64,000 bases of DNA from assembly GCA_951828385.1 (NCBI GenBank), contig OX639973.1, positions 3,091,200 through 3,155,199 on the forward strand. The letters are read 5' to 3'. The notes beneath the pieces were generated by a model. It saw only the letters and a list, made by a program, of their open reading frames with translations, made no database searches and was not told where the DNA came from. Position numbers and translations under genes: made by a program. Below are positions 52,344 to 62,030 of the stretch, one piece after another; within the stretch, counting starts at the first letter, position 1, and every line of letters starts with the position of its first letter. The DNA is from an uncultured Poribacteria bacterium. GTDB taxonomy: Bacteria; Poribacteria; WGA-4E; WGA-3G.

Positions 52344-55328
52344 ATGAAAACCAGTGATTTCGCGCTGATCCAGCGCACTTTAGACGGTGATCAGAACGCC
52401 TTCACGACGCTCGTGACCAAATACCAGAAATGGGTCCACACGCTTGTCTGGCGGAAGACCGGTGATTTTCACATCGCTGAGGAGATCACACAAGATGTTT
52501 TCCTGAAAGTTTACAAAAAGTTATCAACGTTGAAACCCTCGGATCATTTTACGGGGTGGCTCTATGTGATTGCAACGCGACGCTGTATCGCATGGTTCCG
52601 AAAGAAACGGATCCCGATGACTTCACTCGACGCAACGCCAGTATCAGAGTTAGAGGAGCTCTGCTATACACAATATGAGACGGAACGCAGTGAACAAATC
52701 TCTCTTGAACGCCAACGCGACATTGTCAAGCGTCTCCTCGAAAAATTGCCAGAGAGCGAGCGCACCGTCGTAACGCTGCACTATCTGGCAGAAATGTCTT
52801 GCGAAAAGATTAGCGAATTCTTGGGTGTATCCCCGAACACAGTTAAGAGTCGGCTCCATCGGGCTCGGAAGCGATTGGCGAACCAGGAGCATCTCCTCCG
52901 CGATGCCTCAAGTGTTTTCCAAGTGCCACCAACGCTAACCGAGAACATCATGCGCGAAATCGCCAATCTTAAACCGACATCGCCTTCCGCGAGCAAACCG
53001 TGGCTACCGTGGGGACTCTCTTTCGTATCAACGGTTTTGGTTATCCTGATGATCGGATTCGGCACGCTTGCATTGTCCCGCTTTCAGCAACCCTATAACT
53101 TAGATGCCACATCGGAGATGACAATAGAACTCGTTGACACACCGGTTGTCCTTGAATTGGCACGTAAATCCGACGCGCTGACCCAATTCGGGAATACCGA
53201 TACACCGGGTAAAAACCGTGGATCTGGATTCCAAGCGGAACCTCTGCTCATCGCAGCTGCGCAAGCAGACGAAATCGACCTTTCAACAACAGAACCGCAG
53301 TGGATTCAAGCAAAGGGACCGAGCGGCGTTTCAAGTGCCGGGCTCTTTCTAACATCCGATCAAACCCTTTATGCCATTACCAAAACAGACCTCTATCGAC
53401 TCACAGAAGAAAGGGACGCGTGGATGTTTGTCAGTGCCAGCGGTCCGAATCGGGAATTTGATCCGATCATGGCAGAGCGCGACGACACCCTCTATCTCCT
53501 CACACCCAATGAACTCTTGGTCTCCGTTGATAACGGTAAGACGTGGAATAGCCTCGGCGCACGCCCCGAAGGCAATGCAGTTGCGTTGGTTATCACGGAT
53601 ACGGCGATGTACCTCATCCACAAAACAGAGGTATTTCGGTCCGAGGATGTCGGTAAGCAGTGGGAGCCTATCGGAGAGCACTTGCGAGCCTTAGCCTCGC
53701 AAGTCTTAGCCGATAACAAACTCGAAGAGGTCCGTCCCAATGTTCCTGCTCTTGGGGACTTCCACGCCATTCAGAACATGGTTTTCCGTATATGGGATGC
53801 GCTCGCTATTGACAACACCCTATTTATAGGTACAAGTCAGGGACTTTTCCGACTGACCGATGACTGGGAAAAATTGCCGGTGCCGACATTAGACGGTATC
53901 AAATCGTTGGCAGCCATCGAAGATAGACTCTACGTCGGAACAATCCTCCCGCACGGGCTGCCATCACCGGAGCTCGGGCCCGAACCGTCGGCATCTACAA
54001 CAGTTTTCGCTTCAACCGACCTCGGCGATTCCTGGACCGATATCACGCCGATTAGCCGCGGACATTTTATACGCACTGCTGAGGTCGTTACAGTCGGAGA
54101 CACACTGATATTGACGGGCTACGGTTTACGCTCTCAAGATGGTGGTGAAACATGGATGACGCTTGGCGGAGACCTAAACACGATTAGCGTGTCTCCTGCT
54201 ATCGCGTTAGACGAAAACAATCTTTACACCAGTAGCATCGGAATAAGACGTTCCACTGATGGCGGTGTCACGTGGCACCCCTTTATGACCGGAATCGTGA
54301 ATTCCCGTGTTCCGAATCTGGTTGTATTTAAAAATGTTCTCTACGCACTAACACCTACGAAAATGCTCAAATCCGCAGATGGTGGCGAGTCATGGGAATC
54401 CGACGGCTTAATAAATGCTAATACAAAAGCTCGGCATCCTTCTCGACCTTTTTTTCGTGAAAGTTTTAATGCCTTGGCAACGAAATTTGCCACAGCCGAC
54501 GGTGTTCTTTATATCAGCAATAGTGAACATGATGGTGTCACGCTCTATCGCCTCGCTGATGCTGGCAATGTGTTTCTACCGGTTGAAGATGCCCCAGATT
54601 TTGAAGAAGATACCTTATACACGGAATTGGAGAAAAAGCGGAATGCGGCAATAAGAAGCCGTTACCGGGCCGATATTGACAGAGTGATGAATCAGTGGAA
54701 TGCCCAACAAAAGCGAATCCAAGAAGAACAGGAGACAAATGGAACGTTTACGGTTACTAACGACACCGTCTTCATGGAATACAGACATAAACTTTACAGA
54801 TGGCAGTTCGACGAAACGGGGTGGCACGACACAGGTTTGGAAGATCACGCAGAAATCTCACCGATCGGCAGAAAAGGGCTCGCCCTCGCCGCTTCTGGAA
54901 ACACCGTCTATGCCGGGAAACGGGAAGGTGATCTTTTCCTATCCCAAGACAACGGGGACACTTGGCGCGATGTCACCAAGAAACTCGCCTTTCAGTATGG
55001 ATATTTCAAGGAGATACTGTTTGCAGGATCAACCGTCTACGTCTCAACGGATATGGGTGTCACGAGTTCACATGATGGTGAGACATGGCACGGACTTACC
55101 GATATTGATGCCAACAGGCTTATCATGGATCGGATCGCAGTTGATGGTATGAAGGTTTACGGTGTCTGTGATAGTGGTATCTATGAGGTAGATAGCCAAA
55201 CAAGCACATGGGAACAGATTATCCCAGAACTACCCCATACAGCAATCTCCTTTGCCATTGATGGCAATACGTTTTACATCGGCACAAAGCAAAACGGTGT
55301 GCTCCGTTTTCAACGTGACGGTCAATAA
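52344..55328 (+). CDS. Membrane-tethered ECF sigma factor with extracytoplasmic Asp-box propeller, copy 1
   Basis: The ATG at 52344 has GGGGGA 6 bp upstream; 51 in-frame codons before it come from intergenic DNA. The 994-residue protein has sigma2 (about 8-80: RTLDGDQNAFTTLV, AEEITQDVFLKVYKKL), sigma4 (about 130-180: LPESERTVVTLHYLAEM, LGVSPNTVKSRLHRARKRL), a short conserved linker (NIMREIANL), one membrane helix (about 222-244: LPWGLSFVSTVLVILMIGFG), and from about 330 a chain of Asp-box repeats (SxDxGxTW type: VSVDNGKTW, ASTDLGDSW, RSTDGGVTW, LSQDNGDTW). Fused sigma and sensor in one chain suggests that release or bending of the sigma part depends on what the propeller binds. Signal unknown. 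Confidence 0.9.
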   Translation: MKTSDFALIQRTLDGDQNAFTTLVTKYQKWVHTLVWRKTGDFHIAEEITQDVFLKVYKKLSTLKPSDHFTGWLYVIATRRCIAWFRKKRIPMTSLDATPVSELEELCYTQYETERSEQISLERQRDIVKRLLEKLPESERTVVTLHYLAEMSCEKISEFLGVSPNTVKSRLHRARKRLANQEHLLRDASSVFQVPPTLTENIMREIANLKPTSPSASKPWLPWGLSFVSTVLVILMIGFGTLALSRFQQPYNLDATSEMTIELVDTPVVLELARKSDALTQFGNTDTPGKNRGSGFQAEPLLIAAAQADEIDLSTTEPQWIQAKGPSGVSSAGLFLTSDQTLYAITKTDLYRLTEERDAWMFVSASGPNREFDPIMAERDDTLYLLTPNELLVSVDNGKTWNSLGARPEGNAVALVITDTAMYLIHKTEVFRSEDVGKQWEPIGEHLRALASQVLADNKLEEVRPNVPALGDFHAIQNMVFRIWDALAIDNTLFIGTSQGLFRLTDDWEKLPVPTLDGIKSLAAIEDRLYVGTILPHGLPSPELGPEPSASTTVFASTDLGDSWTDITPISRGHFIRTAEVVTVGDTLILTGYGLRSQDGGETWMTLGGDLNTISVSPAIALDENNLYTSSIGIRRSTDGGVTWHPFMTGIVNSRVPNLVVFKNVLYALTPTKMLKSADGGESWESDGLINANTKARHPSRPFFRESFNALATKFATADGVLYISNSEHDGVTLYRLADAGNVFLPVEDAPDFEEDTLYTELEKKRNAAIRSRYRADIDRVMNQWNAQQKRIQEEQETNGTFTVTNDTVFMEYRHKLYRWQFDETGWHDTGLEDHAEISPIGRKGLALAASGNTVYAGKREGDLFLSQDNGDTWRDVTKKLAFQYGYFKEILFAGSTVYVSTDMGVTSSHDGETWHGLTDIDANRLIMDRIAVDGMKVYGVCDSGIYEVDSQTSTWEQIIPELPHTAISFAIDGNTFYIGTKQNGVLRFQRDGQ

Positions 55329-55375
55329 ATATTCTCTCTGTCTTCCATTTATATTTCCTTGATTTTCCTTTTGCT

Positions 55376-55396
55376 GGCGAGGTTTATAACCTCGCC
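55376..55396 (+). terminator. Hairpin downstream of sigma-propeller gene 1, probable terminator
   Basis: Perfect 9-bp stem GGCGAGGTT-TAT-AACCTCGCC at 55376-55396, followed only by TTTG, so a weak T-tract. It may act as terminator or be one of the palindromic intergenic elements. Confidence 0.6.
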
Positions 55397-55431
55397 TTTG
55401 CATCATTAAAACACACAATCTTCCGAAAAAT

Positions 55432-55466
55432 TGCATTTTATGCACCATTTTGATTTCTATATGCGT
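55432..55466 (+). promoter_or_regulatory. ECF-type promoter of sigma-propeller gene 2
   Basis: Palindrome TGCATTTTATGCA at 55432-55444, CC, 16 bp, GCGT at 55463-55466. Conservation with gene 3 also covers the upstream TCTTCCGAAAA. Confidence 0.8.
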
Positions 55467-55509
55467 CACTATATCATGAAGCCACTATTCTTTCTCAGGA
55501 GATATGATA

Positions 55510-58464
55510 ATGAAAACAAATGATGTAGAACTCATTCAACGTATTTTAGATGGGGATCAAGGCGCATTTACCGTGCTCGTCAATAAATATCAGAAATCCG
55601 TCCACGCCCTGGTCTGGCGAAAGATAGGTGATTTCCATATCGCCGAAGAACTCACACAGGATGTCTTTCTGAAGGTTTACAAAAGGCTATCGACGTTGAA
55701 ACGTCCTGAACTTTTTCCGGGATGGCTCTACGTCATTGCCACGCGGCACTGTGTGTCATGGCTACGCAAAAAGGAACTACCGACAAAATCTCTGGATGCC
55801 ATGTCCACAGTCGAACTCGAAGAAGCCTGCTACGCGCAATATGAAACGAACCGTGGTGAGGCAGCAGCCATTGAACACCAGCGCGAATTCGTCAAACGCC
55901 TCCTCCAAAAGCTGCCGGAGAGTGAACGCACTGTTGTAACGCTCTATTATCTCGCAGAAATGAAGAGTGAGGAGATTAGTATGTTTTTGGGTGTATCGTC
56001 AAACACAGTCAGGAGTCGGCTCCGCCGCGCCCGTGAGCGATTAGAAAAAGAAGAATTTATAGTTCAAGAAGTGCTGGGCAACTTCCAGATACCTACGAAT
56101 CTAACAGAGAATATCATGCGCGAAATTGCACGCATCAAACCGGTATCTACTTCTGTGAGTAAGCCGTGGCTACCGTGGGGACTCTCACTCGCGTCAACCT
56201 TTTTGGTTATCCTGATGGTCGGGATGGGACCTCAGGCATTGTCGCGTTTTCAACAACCCTACAACTTGGACGCGACATCGGAGATGACAGTTGAGTTGGT
56301 TGACGCACCCGTTGTGTTTGAATTGAAACGAGAACCGGATATAAAAAATCAGTTCGGAAAGCGTAATACACCGGGGAAAGGCAGTGGTGCAGGTCCGAGA
56401 ACCGATGCCGGACTGTTGGCAGCAGCACAGGCAGATACCGTAGAGAGACGACAGAGCAAACCGCAGTGGATTCAGAAAAAGGGACCCGTAGGTGGGAACA
56501 TCAGAAGCTTTTTCGTATCATCTCAAAAGGAGGTCTATGCGATTGGAGACGTTGGACTCTACCGATTAACAGGTGATGACAAGAGCGAATGGACCCTTAT
56601 TAACGACTCACTTTCGCCTATTTATGCTGCTAAATCAATGGCAGAACGACGGGATACCCTATATCTTGCCGATAAAACGCATGTGTTAAAGTCGACGGAT
56701 CGCGGCGTGACATGGGAGCCGCTCGGTGAACGGCCACAAGGATATACCGTCGCGCTGCTCATCACAGATCCAATGCAAATGCACCATCCACAGGATGCCC
56801 AGTATGAAATGTACCTTATCCTTTCAAATGGTGTATTTCGTTCGACAGATACTGGCAACACATGGCAAGCGTTTAACAACGGTTTGACGGCACCTAAAAT
56901 ACACGATGCTGCCGCTATTGAAAATGCACTTTTTTTGGGAACGCGCAACGGACTCTATCGGCTTAATTCTGGTGTCTGGGAGAAATTGCCTGTCGCACCC
57001 CAATTTATTGACGCTTTAACAGTCGCTGGCGATAGAATTTACCTCAGGAGCCGAAGGCATTCGCTGTTTACTTCAGATGACTTCGGAGACTCCTGGACTG
57101 ATATAACACCGGCGGAGAGTCAATCATGGGAAACGTCTGTATTATCGCCCAACCTTGTAGCGATAGATGACACCGTTTTAGTTTTCCATGCTGGTCGGTC
57201 ATTACGCTCTACGGATGCTGGCGATACATGGGAGGACCTCGGTTGGAATAACCATACACTTACGTCCAGCAGGTCCCCAGTTGTCGCCTTAAATAAGGAT
57301 ACTTTTCTTATAGCCAACCTAATCAGAATTGGACGCTCCACTCTCGTATCGAAAACAGGCAGTGTCGGACGCTCCACTGATGGAGGCTACACCTGGCATC
57401 CATTTTCAATAGGCATAGCAGAAACCCACGTCCTCCAACTTGCACAAGTTAACGATGTACTCTACGCCATAACTGATGATGGTATCACGAAATCTACTGA
57501 TGGCGGGGAAAGGTGGACGTATATCTTGACCGAGTTATCTCTTCCAAAGCCTCCAAAAAAACCGATCAGTGCACTCGGATTATCAAATATAACAGCGATA
57601 GGAGACTCGCTTTACATGAGAGCGAAACACGGTGGAAGCACAAACTGCCTACTCCGCTTATCTCCAAATATGGATACATTGAGGCATATTGAAGGCATGC
57701 CAGTTTATGTCAACTGGCGCCACGGCGAAAAGTTGGAGAACATAGCAGACACCAGCGTTGCACTTGAACCCAATGAGATAGATCAGACGGAATCGACTCG
57801 CTATCTACTCGGTATCGAAGAAGCCACTACAAGAACAACTGGTGAGTTCGCTATCACTGGTAGCACGTTCTATATTGAATACGAACGCAAACTCTACCGA
57901 TGCTCACACGGCGATCGTAAATGGTACGACACAGGCATGCAAGACACCCCTGTCTCCGACGGCTTTTACGCGACTACGGGTTTCCAAGTCGCTGCCTCGG
58001 GAAAAGTTGTTTACCTTGGCAAAAGTGACGGCAGCCTCTTTCAATCGTTGGATAGTGGTAACACTTGGAAAGACATCACCGCGAATTTTCCGTTGCTACT
58101 TGATAGAACAATATCGCGTACCGAGCTGCTGGAGAAATTACCGCACTTCAAAGAGATCCTATTTGTGGGTAGCACAGTGTATGTGTCAACAAGTGATGGA
58201 GTCGCCATGTCAAACGATGGCGAAAATTGGCGTGTGCTTACCGATGCAGAACAGACACCGATCACAATGCCTCACTTAGCAATTGATGGCACAACCCTCT
58301 ATGGTGTTAACCAAACAAGTGCCTATCAATTACAGAAGAACACGGGAACTTGGATTCAAATTGCACCAGAAATACCTGAACGGGTAACTTCTCTCGTTGC
58401 TGCGGAAAATATTCTCTATGTCGGCACAGAGCACCGTGGAGTCTTGGGGTTACCACTGCAATGA
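55510..58464 (+). CDS. Membrane-tethered ECF sigma factor with Asp-box propeller, copy 2
   Basis: I take the ATG at 55510 because AGGAG is 8 bp from it and too close to the ATG at 55504. The 984-residue protein repeats the layout of copy 1: sigma2 (AEELTQDVFLKVYKRL), sigma4 (FLGVSSNTVRSRLRRARERL), the NIMREIARIKP linker, one membrane helix in LPWGLSLASTFLVILMVGMG, then Asp-box repeats (RSTDTGNTW, RSTDAGDTW, KSTDGGERW, QSLDSGNTW). Up to about residue 310 it is almost identical to copy 4; beyond that it diverges, so the sensor has changed while the sigma part was kept. Confidence 0.9.
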   Translation: MKTNDVELIQRILDGDQGAFTVLVNKYQKSVHALVWRKIGDFHIAEELTQDVFLKVYKRLSTLKRPELFPGWLYVIATRHCVSWLRKKELPTKSLDAMSTVELEEACYAQYETNRGEAAAIEHQREFVKRLLQKLPESERTVVTLYYLAEMKSEEISMFLGVSSNTVRSRLRRARERLEKEEFIVQEVLGNFQIPTNLTENIMREIARIKPVSTSVSKPWLPWGLSLASTFLVILMVGMGPQALSRFQQPYNLDATSEMTVELVDAPVVFELKREPDIKNQFGKRNTPGKGSGAGPRTDAGLLAAAQADTVERRQSKPQWIQKKGPVGGNIRSFFVSSQKEVYAIGDVGLYRLTGDDKSEWTLINDSLSPIYAAKSMAERRDTLYLADKTHVLKSTDRGVTWEPLGERPQGYTVALLITDPMQMHHPQDAQYEMYLILSNGVFRSTDTGNTWQAFNNGLTAPKIHDAAAIENALFLGTRNGLYRLNSGVWEKLPVAPQFIDALTVAGDRIYLRSRRHSLFTSDDFGDSWTDITPAESQSWETSVLSPNLVAIDDTVLVFHAGRSLRSTDAGDTWEDLGWNNHTLTSSRSPVVALNKDTFLIANLIRIGRSTLVSKTGSVGRSTDGGYTWHPFSIGIAETHVLQLAQVNDVLYAITDDGITKSTDGGERWTYILTELSLPKPPKKPISALGLSNITAIGDSLYMRAKHGGSTNCLLRLSPNMDTLRHIEGMPVYVNWRHGEKLENIADTSVALEPNEIDQTESTRYLLGIEEATTRTTGEFAITGSTFYIEYERKLYRCSHGDRKWYDTGMQDTPVSDGFYATTGFQVAASGKVVYLGKSDGSLFQSLDSGNTWKDITANFPLLLDRTISRTELLEKLPHFKEILFVGSTVYVSTSDGVAMSNDGENWRVLTDAEQTPITMPHLAIDGTTLYGVNQTSAYQLQKNTGTWIQIAPEIPERVTSLVAAENILYVGTEHRGVLGLPLQ

Positions 58465-58543
58465 ACTGTAGTGACCAATATTCTTCACTAACCAGATTTT
58501 CGGATGCTCCGTTACCCCATTAAATCCTAAATCTTCCGAAAAT

Positions 58544-58579
58544 TGCATTTTATGCACCACTTCAACCTCCAAAGTGCGT
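58544..58579 (+). promoter_or_regulatory. ECF-type promoter of sigma-propeller gene 3
   Basis: Palindrome TGCATTTTATGCA at 58544-58556, CC, 17 bp (one longer than the others), GCGT at 58576-58579. Confidence 0.76.
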
Positions 58580-58625
58580 TACTATATAATGAAGTCTTAT
58601 TTTTTATTTTTTCGGAGGGAGACAG

Positions 58626-61544
58626 ATGAAAGAGAGTGATGCTGCATTAATTCAACGGACTTTGGATGGAGACGAGGGGGCGTTTACAACGCTCGTCAAG
58701 AAATACCAGAAATGGGTTCATACCCTGGTCTGGCGGAAGATCGGTGATTTTCATACCGCCGAAGAACTCACGCAGGATATTTTCCTCAAGGTTTACAAAA
58801 AGTTATCGACGCTGAAACCGCCAGACCGTTTTCCGGGGTGGCTCTATGTCATCACCACGCGGCACTGTATCACATGGCTCCGAAAGAAGCGCGTATCAAC
58901 GACATCCCTGAATACAATGCCCACAACCGAGCTAGAGGCACTATGTTATGCACGCTATGAGACAGCGCGTGGTGAAGAGGCATCTGCTGAACATCAGCGC
59001 GAACTCGTTAAACGCCTCCTCCAAAAACTACCGGAGAGCGAGCGCACCGTTGTAACGCTGTATTATCTCGCAGAAATGACCAGTGAGGAGATTGGTACAT
59101 TTTTAGGTGTCTCGCCGAACACAATTAGGAGCCGACTCCGCCGTGCTCGTAAGCGATTGAAGGCGCAAGCGCATTTGCTCCACAATGTCTCCAGTGTGTT
59201 CCAATTGCCGCCGACCTTAACCCAGGATGTCATGCGTGAAATCGCTCGTATCAAACCCGCATCGCCTTCCGTAAGCAAGCCTTGGCTACCGTGGGGACTC
59301 TCATTCGCGTCAACGTTCTTGGTTATCCTGATGATAGGGGCGGGCCCGCGTGCGTTGTCCCGTTTTCAGCAGCCCTACAGTTTGGACGCAACATCGGAAA
59401 TGACAATTGAATTAGTCGAGGATCCTGTTCTGCTCGCTTTGGAACTAAAACGGGATTTGAGAAACCAGCATGGGATAACTGGTAACATCGGAAGCAGCAG
59501 CAGTACAGGCACCAAAACCAACGCGAAACTGCTCGCAGCGGCGCAAGCAGATACGACAGCGCAGTTGGAAACAAAACCAAAATGGATACCTGCAAAGGGA
59601 CCGGCAGGCGGAACCGTCAGCAACCTCTTTGTAACATCTCAAAAGGATCTCTACGCTATTAGTGGTACCCGGCTTTATCGATTAGACAACAATAGCACTG
59701 AATGGATGCTTATGAACGCTGGGCTCTCTATATCCCATTGGCCACTAATAGCAGAACGGAACAATCGACTCTATATTGCCACCCAAAAACATCTGTTCGT
59801 CTCAACCGATCGCGGGGCGACGCTGATACTCGTCGGACCCCGGCCAGAGGGACGCGCTGTCGCGTTACTGATTACGGATCCGAGTCAAGTTCGCCGGCCA
59901 CAGGAGGCCCAGTATGGAATGTACCTCGTTCTCACTAAGGGCGTTTTCCGTTCAACGGATGCTGGTAAGACGTGGCACGCATTTAATGAAGGTTTGACCG
60001 CAGCAGAGATACAAGCTGCCGCCGTCATTGACAATGCACTTTTTTTAGGAACGAATCCTCTTTTTTTGGGAACGAACCAGGGACTCTATCGGCTCAATAC
60101 CGGTGTCTGGGAGAAATTGCCCATCGCACCGCCACAAACTATTGAATCGTTAGCAGTTGCTGACAATAAAATCTATTTCAATACCAGGGCGAGAAACGAA
60201 CTGTCCAGTTCGCTTTACGTCTCAAACGATTTCGGAGAGTCCTGGACAGACATAACACCACCGCAGCTGCCTCCGTTTTTTGCCAAACTTGCGGCGATAG
60301 ACGATACGCTCTGGGTAATCGGTGACAGCATCTTAAACTCAACGGATGCTGGCAATACATGGACAGACCTTGGACCCCATGGACGACATGGACAGGCATT
60401 CTCTGTCAACGGCTCCGCTGTCGTTTTGGACAAAGACACCCTTTTTCTCGGCAAGCCAGCGGGCCCGGGCGTTGCACGCTCAGACGACCGGGGCAAGAAT
60501 TGGCGTCCGCTCACAGCGGGCATCGCTGCAACCCGCATCCAAGATCTGGCACAGGTTAACAACGTCCTCTACGCCGTAACCTCTAACGGTATCGCTACAT
60601 CCACTGACGGCGGAACACAGTGGACATATATCCAGCAAGCACTACCATTTTCACCAACCTCCCTAACCGTGTTCGGAGATTCGCTCTATTTCAGAAGAAA
60701 CAAGGGCGACAGTGCAAACGGACTGTTCCACCTACAACCCCATACAGATACGCTGCACCCTGTTGAAGGGATGCCCGTTTACGTAGATGCGAACCCCGCC
60801 CCCCCCGACACAGCGTTGGAGAGAGTGCCAAATGCCGCAGCTGATCGCCCTCCTATCACAATTAAAATTCAAGAAGGAAAGATACGACGAGCCGGTAAAT
60901 TCACCATCAGCGGGGATACCTTCTACATTGAATACGAACGGAAACTCTATCGATGGACCCGCGGTGAACACAAATGGCACGATACTGGCATGCAAGATGC
61001 CCCCGCATTCGGCAACAACTACTTCAACGGTCTCCAATTCGCCGTCTCAGGGAAAGTTATCTACCTCGGAAAAAGCGACGGTAGCCTCTTTCAGTCATTG
61101 GATGGCGGAGACACCTGGCGCGATATTACTGCAACCTTTCCATTTCCACTCGATAGATCAAAATTACCCTTAATCAAATTGTCGGAGGTCCAGGAGATGA
61201 TGAGAAAATTGCCCCATTTCAAGGATATCGTCTACGTGGGGCGCACGGTGTATATCATAACAAACGACGGGAGTGCCATGTCAAACGATGGAGAGAATTG
61301 GCAGCCACTCAGAAATGAAAAATCCGTACCGATCACTCTCTCCGAGTTAGCCGTTAAAGGGACAACCCTCTATGGTGCCTCCAAAACAGGCGCGTATCGC
61401 TTAAACAACGAGACAAACACTTGGATACAGATTGCTCCAGAAGTACCCGGAGGCGTGACATCACTCGTGGTAGCGGACGATGTGCTCTATGTCGGCACAA
61501 ATTACCGTGGCATCCTACGTTTACCCCTACAGGGGCTCGAATAA
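58626..61544 (+). CDS. Membrane-tethered ECF sigma factor with Asp-box propeller, copy 3
   Basis: A 972-residue protein with GGAGGG just upstream of the ATG. It has sigma2 (AEELTQDIFLKVYKKL), sigma4 (LGVSPNTIRSRLRRARKRL), the NxxMREIARIKPASP-type linker (VMREIARIKP), one membrane helix (FASTFLVILMIGAGP) and Asp-box repeats such as RSTDAGKTW, NSTDAGNTW, TSTDGGTQW and QSLDGGDTW. An in-frame 21-bp tandem duplication at about 60039-60080 gives FLGTNP twice with a one-residue change. It ends only 10 bp before the 30-bp hairpin array. Confidence 0.9.
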   Translation: MKESDAALIQRTLDGDEGAFTTLVKKYQKWVHTLVWRKIGDFHTAEELTQDIFLKVYKKLSTLKPPDRFPGWLYVITTRHCITWLRKKRVSTTSLNTMPTTELEALCYARYETARGEEASAEHQRELVKRLLQKLPESERTVVTLYYLAEMTSEEIGTFLGVSPNTIRSRLRRARKRLKAQAHLLHNVSSVFQLPPTLTQDVMREIARIKPASPSVSKPWLPWGLSFASTFLVILMIGAGPRALSRFQQPYSLDATSEMTIELVEDPVLLALELKRDLRNQHGITGNIGSSSSTGTKTNAKLLAAAQADTTAQLETKPKWIPAKGPAGGTVSNLFVTSQKDLYAISGTRLYRLDNNSTEWMLMNAGLSISHWPLIAERNNRLYIATQKHLFVSTDRGATLILVGPRPEGRAVALLITDPSQVRRPQEAQYGMYLVLTKGVFRSTDAGKTWHAFNEGLTAAEIQAAAVIDNALFLGTNPLFLGTNQGLYRLNTGVWEKLPIAPPQTIESLAVADNKIYFNTRARNELSSSLYVSNDFGESWTDITPPQLPPFFAKLAAIDDTLWVIGDSILNSTDAGNTWTDLGPHGRHGQAFSVNGSAVVLDKDTLFLGKPAGPGVARSDDRGKNWRPLTAGIAATRIQDLAQVNNVLYAVTSNGIATSTDGGTQWTYIQQALPFSPTSLTVFGDSLYFRRNKGDSANGLFHLQPHTDTLHPVEGMPVYVDANPAPPDTALERVPNAAADRPPITIKIQEGKIRRAGKFTISGDTFYIEYERKLYRWTRGEHKWHDTGMQDAPAFGNNYFNGLQFAVSGKVIYLGKSDGSLFQSLDGGDTWRDITATFPFPLDRSKLPLIKLSEVQEMMRKLPHFKDIVYVGRTVYIITNDGSAMSNDGENWQPLRNEKSVPITLSELAVKGTTLYGASKTGAYRLNNETNTWIQIAPEVPGGVTSLVVADDVLYVGTNYRGILRLPLQGLE

Positions 61545-61552
61545 ATAGACAT

Positions 61553-61911
61553 CTTTGTAGCATAACCTTTTAGGTTGTGTCCCTTTGTAGCATAACCTTT
61601 TAGGTTGTGTCCCTTTGTAGCATAACCTTTTAGGTTGTGCCTCTTTGTAGCATAACCTTTTAGGTTGTGTCTCTTTGTAGCATAACCTTTTAGGTTGTGC
61701 CTCTTTGTAGCATAACCTTTTAGGTTGTGTCTCTTTGTAGCATAACCTTTTAGGTTGTGCCTCTTTGTAGCATAACCTTTTAGGTTGTGTCTCTTTGTAG
61801 CATAACCTTTTAGGTTGTGTCTCTTTGTAGCATAACCTTTTAGGTTGTGTCTCTTTGTAGCATAACCTTTTAGGTTGTGTCTCTTTGTAGCATAACCTGT
61901 TAGGTTGTGCC
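61553..61911 (+). repeat. 30-bp hairpin tandem array, 12 units
   Basis: Unit TTTGTAGCATAACCTTTTAG continues GTTGTG(T/C)(C/T)C. Each unit holds CATAACCT-TTT-AGGTTGTG, an 8-bp stem allowing one U-G pair. Units differ only at one or two positions near the end; the last has loop GTT. They are contiguous, with no spacer sequence. Confidence 0.95.
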
Positions 61912-61912
61912 A

Positions 61913-62028
61913 GGTAGTTATAAGTTATAAATTAACTTACTTGTGGCAGTCCAGTTCATTGTAACTGCTCCACAAACCCTCTTAACTGACAATGACAACT
62001 CTCACTGCGAGGCAAACTGACAACTAAT
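61913..62028. repeat. Foldback intergenic repeat (CAGTTATCAGTT family), copy H, degraded
   Basis: TATAAGTTATAA words on the left and CTTAACTGACAATGACAACT, CTGACAACTAATT on the right. No strong stem-loop in the middle; the copy is less regular than A, C or G. Confidence 0.6.
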
Positions 62029-62030
62029 TA

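Noticed and set aside
61553-61911. CRISPR array
   Set aside because: The 30-bp units are contiguous and nearly identical with no unique spacers, and no cas gene is in the window.
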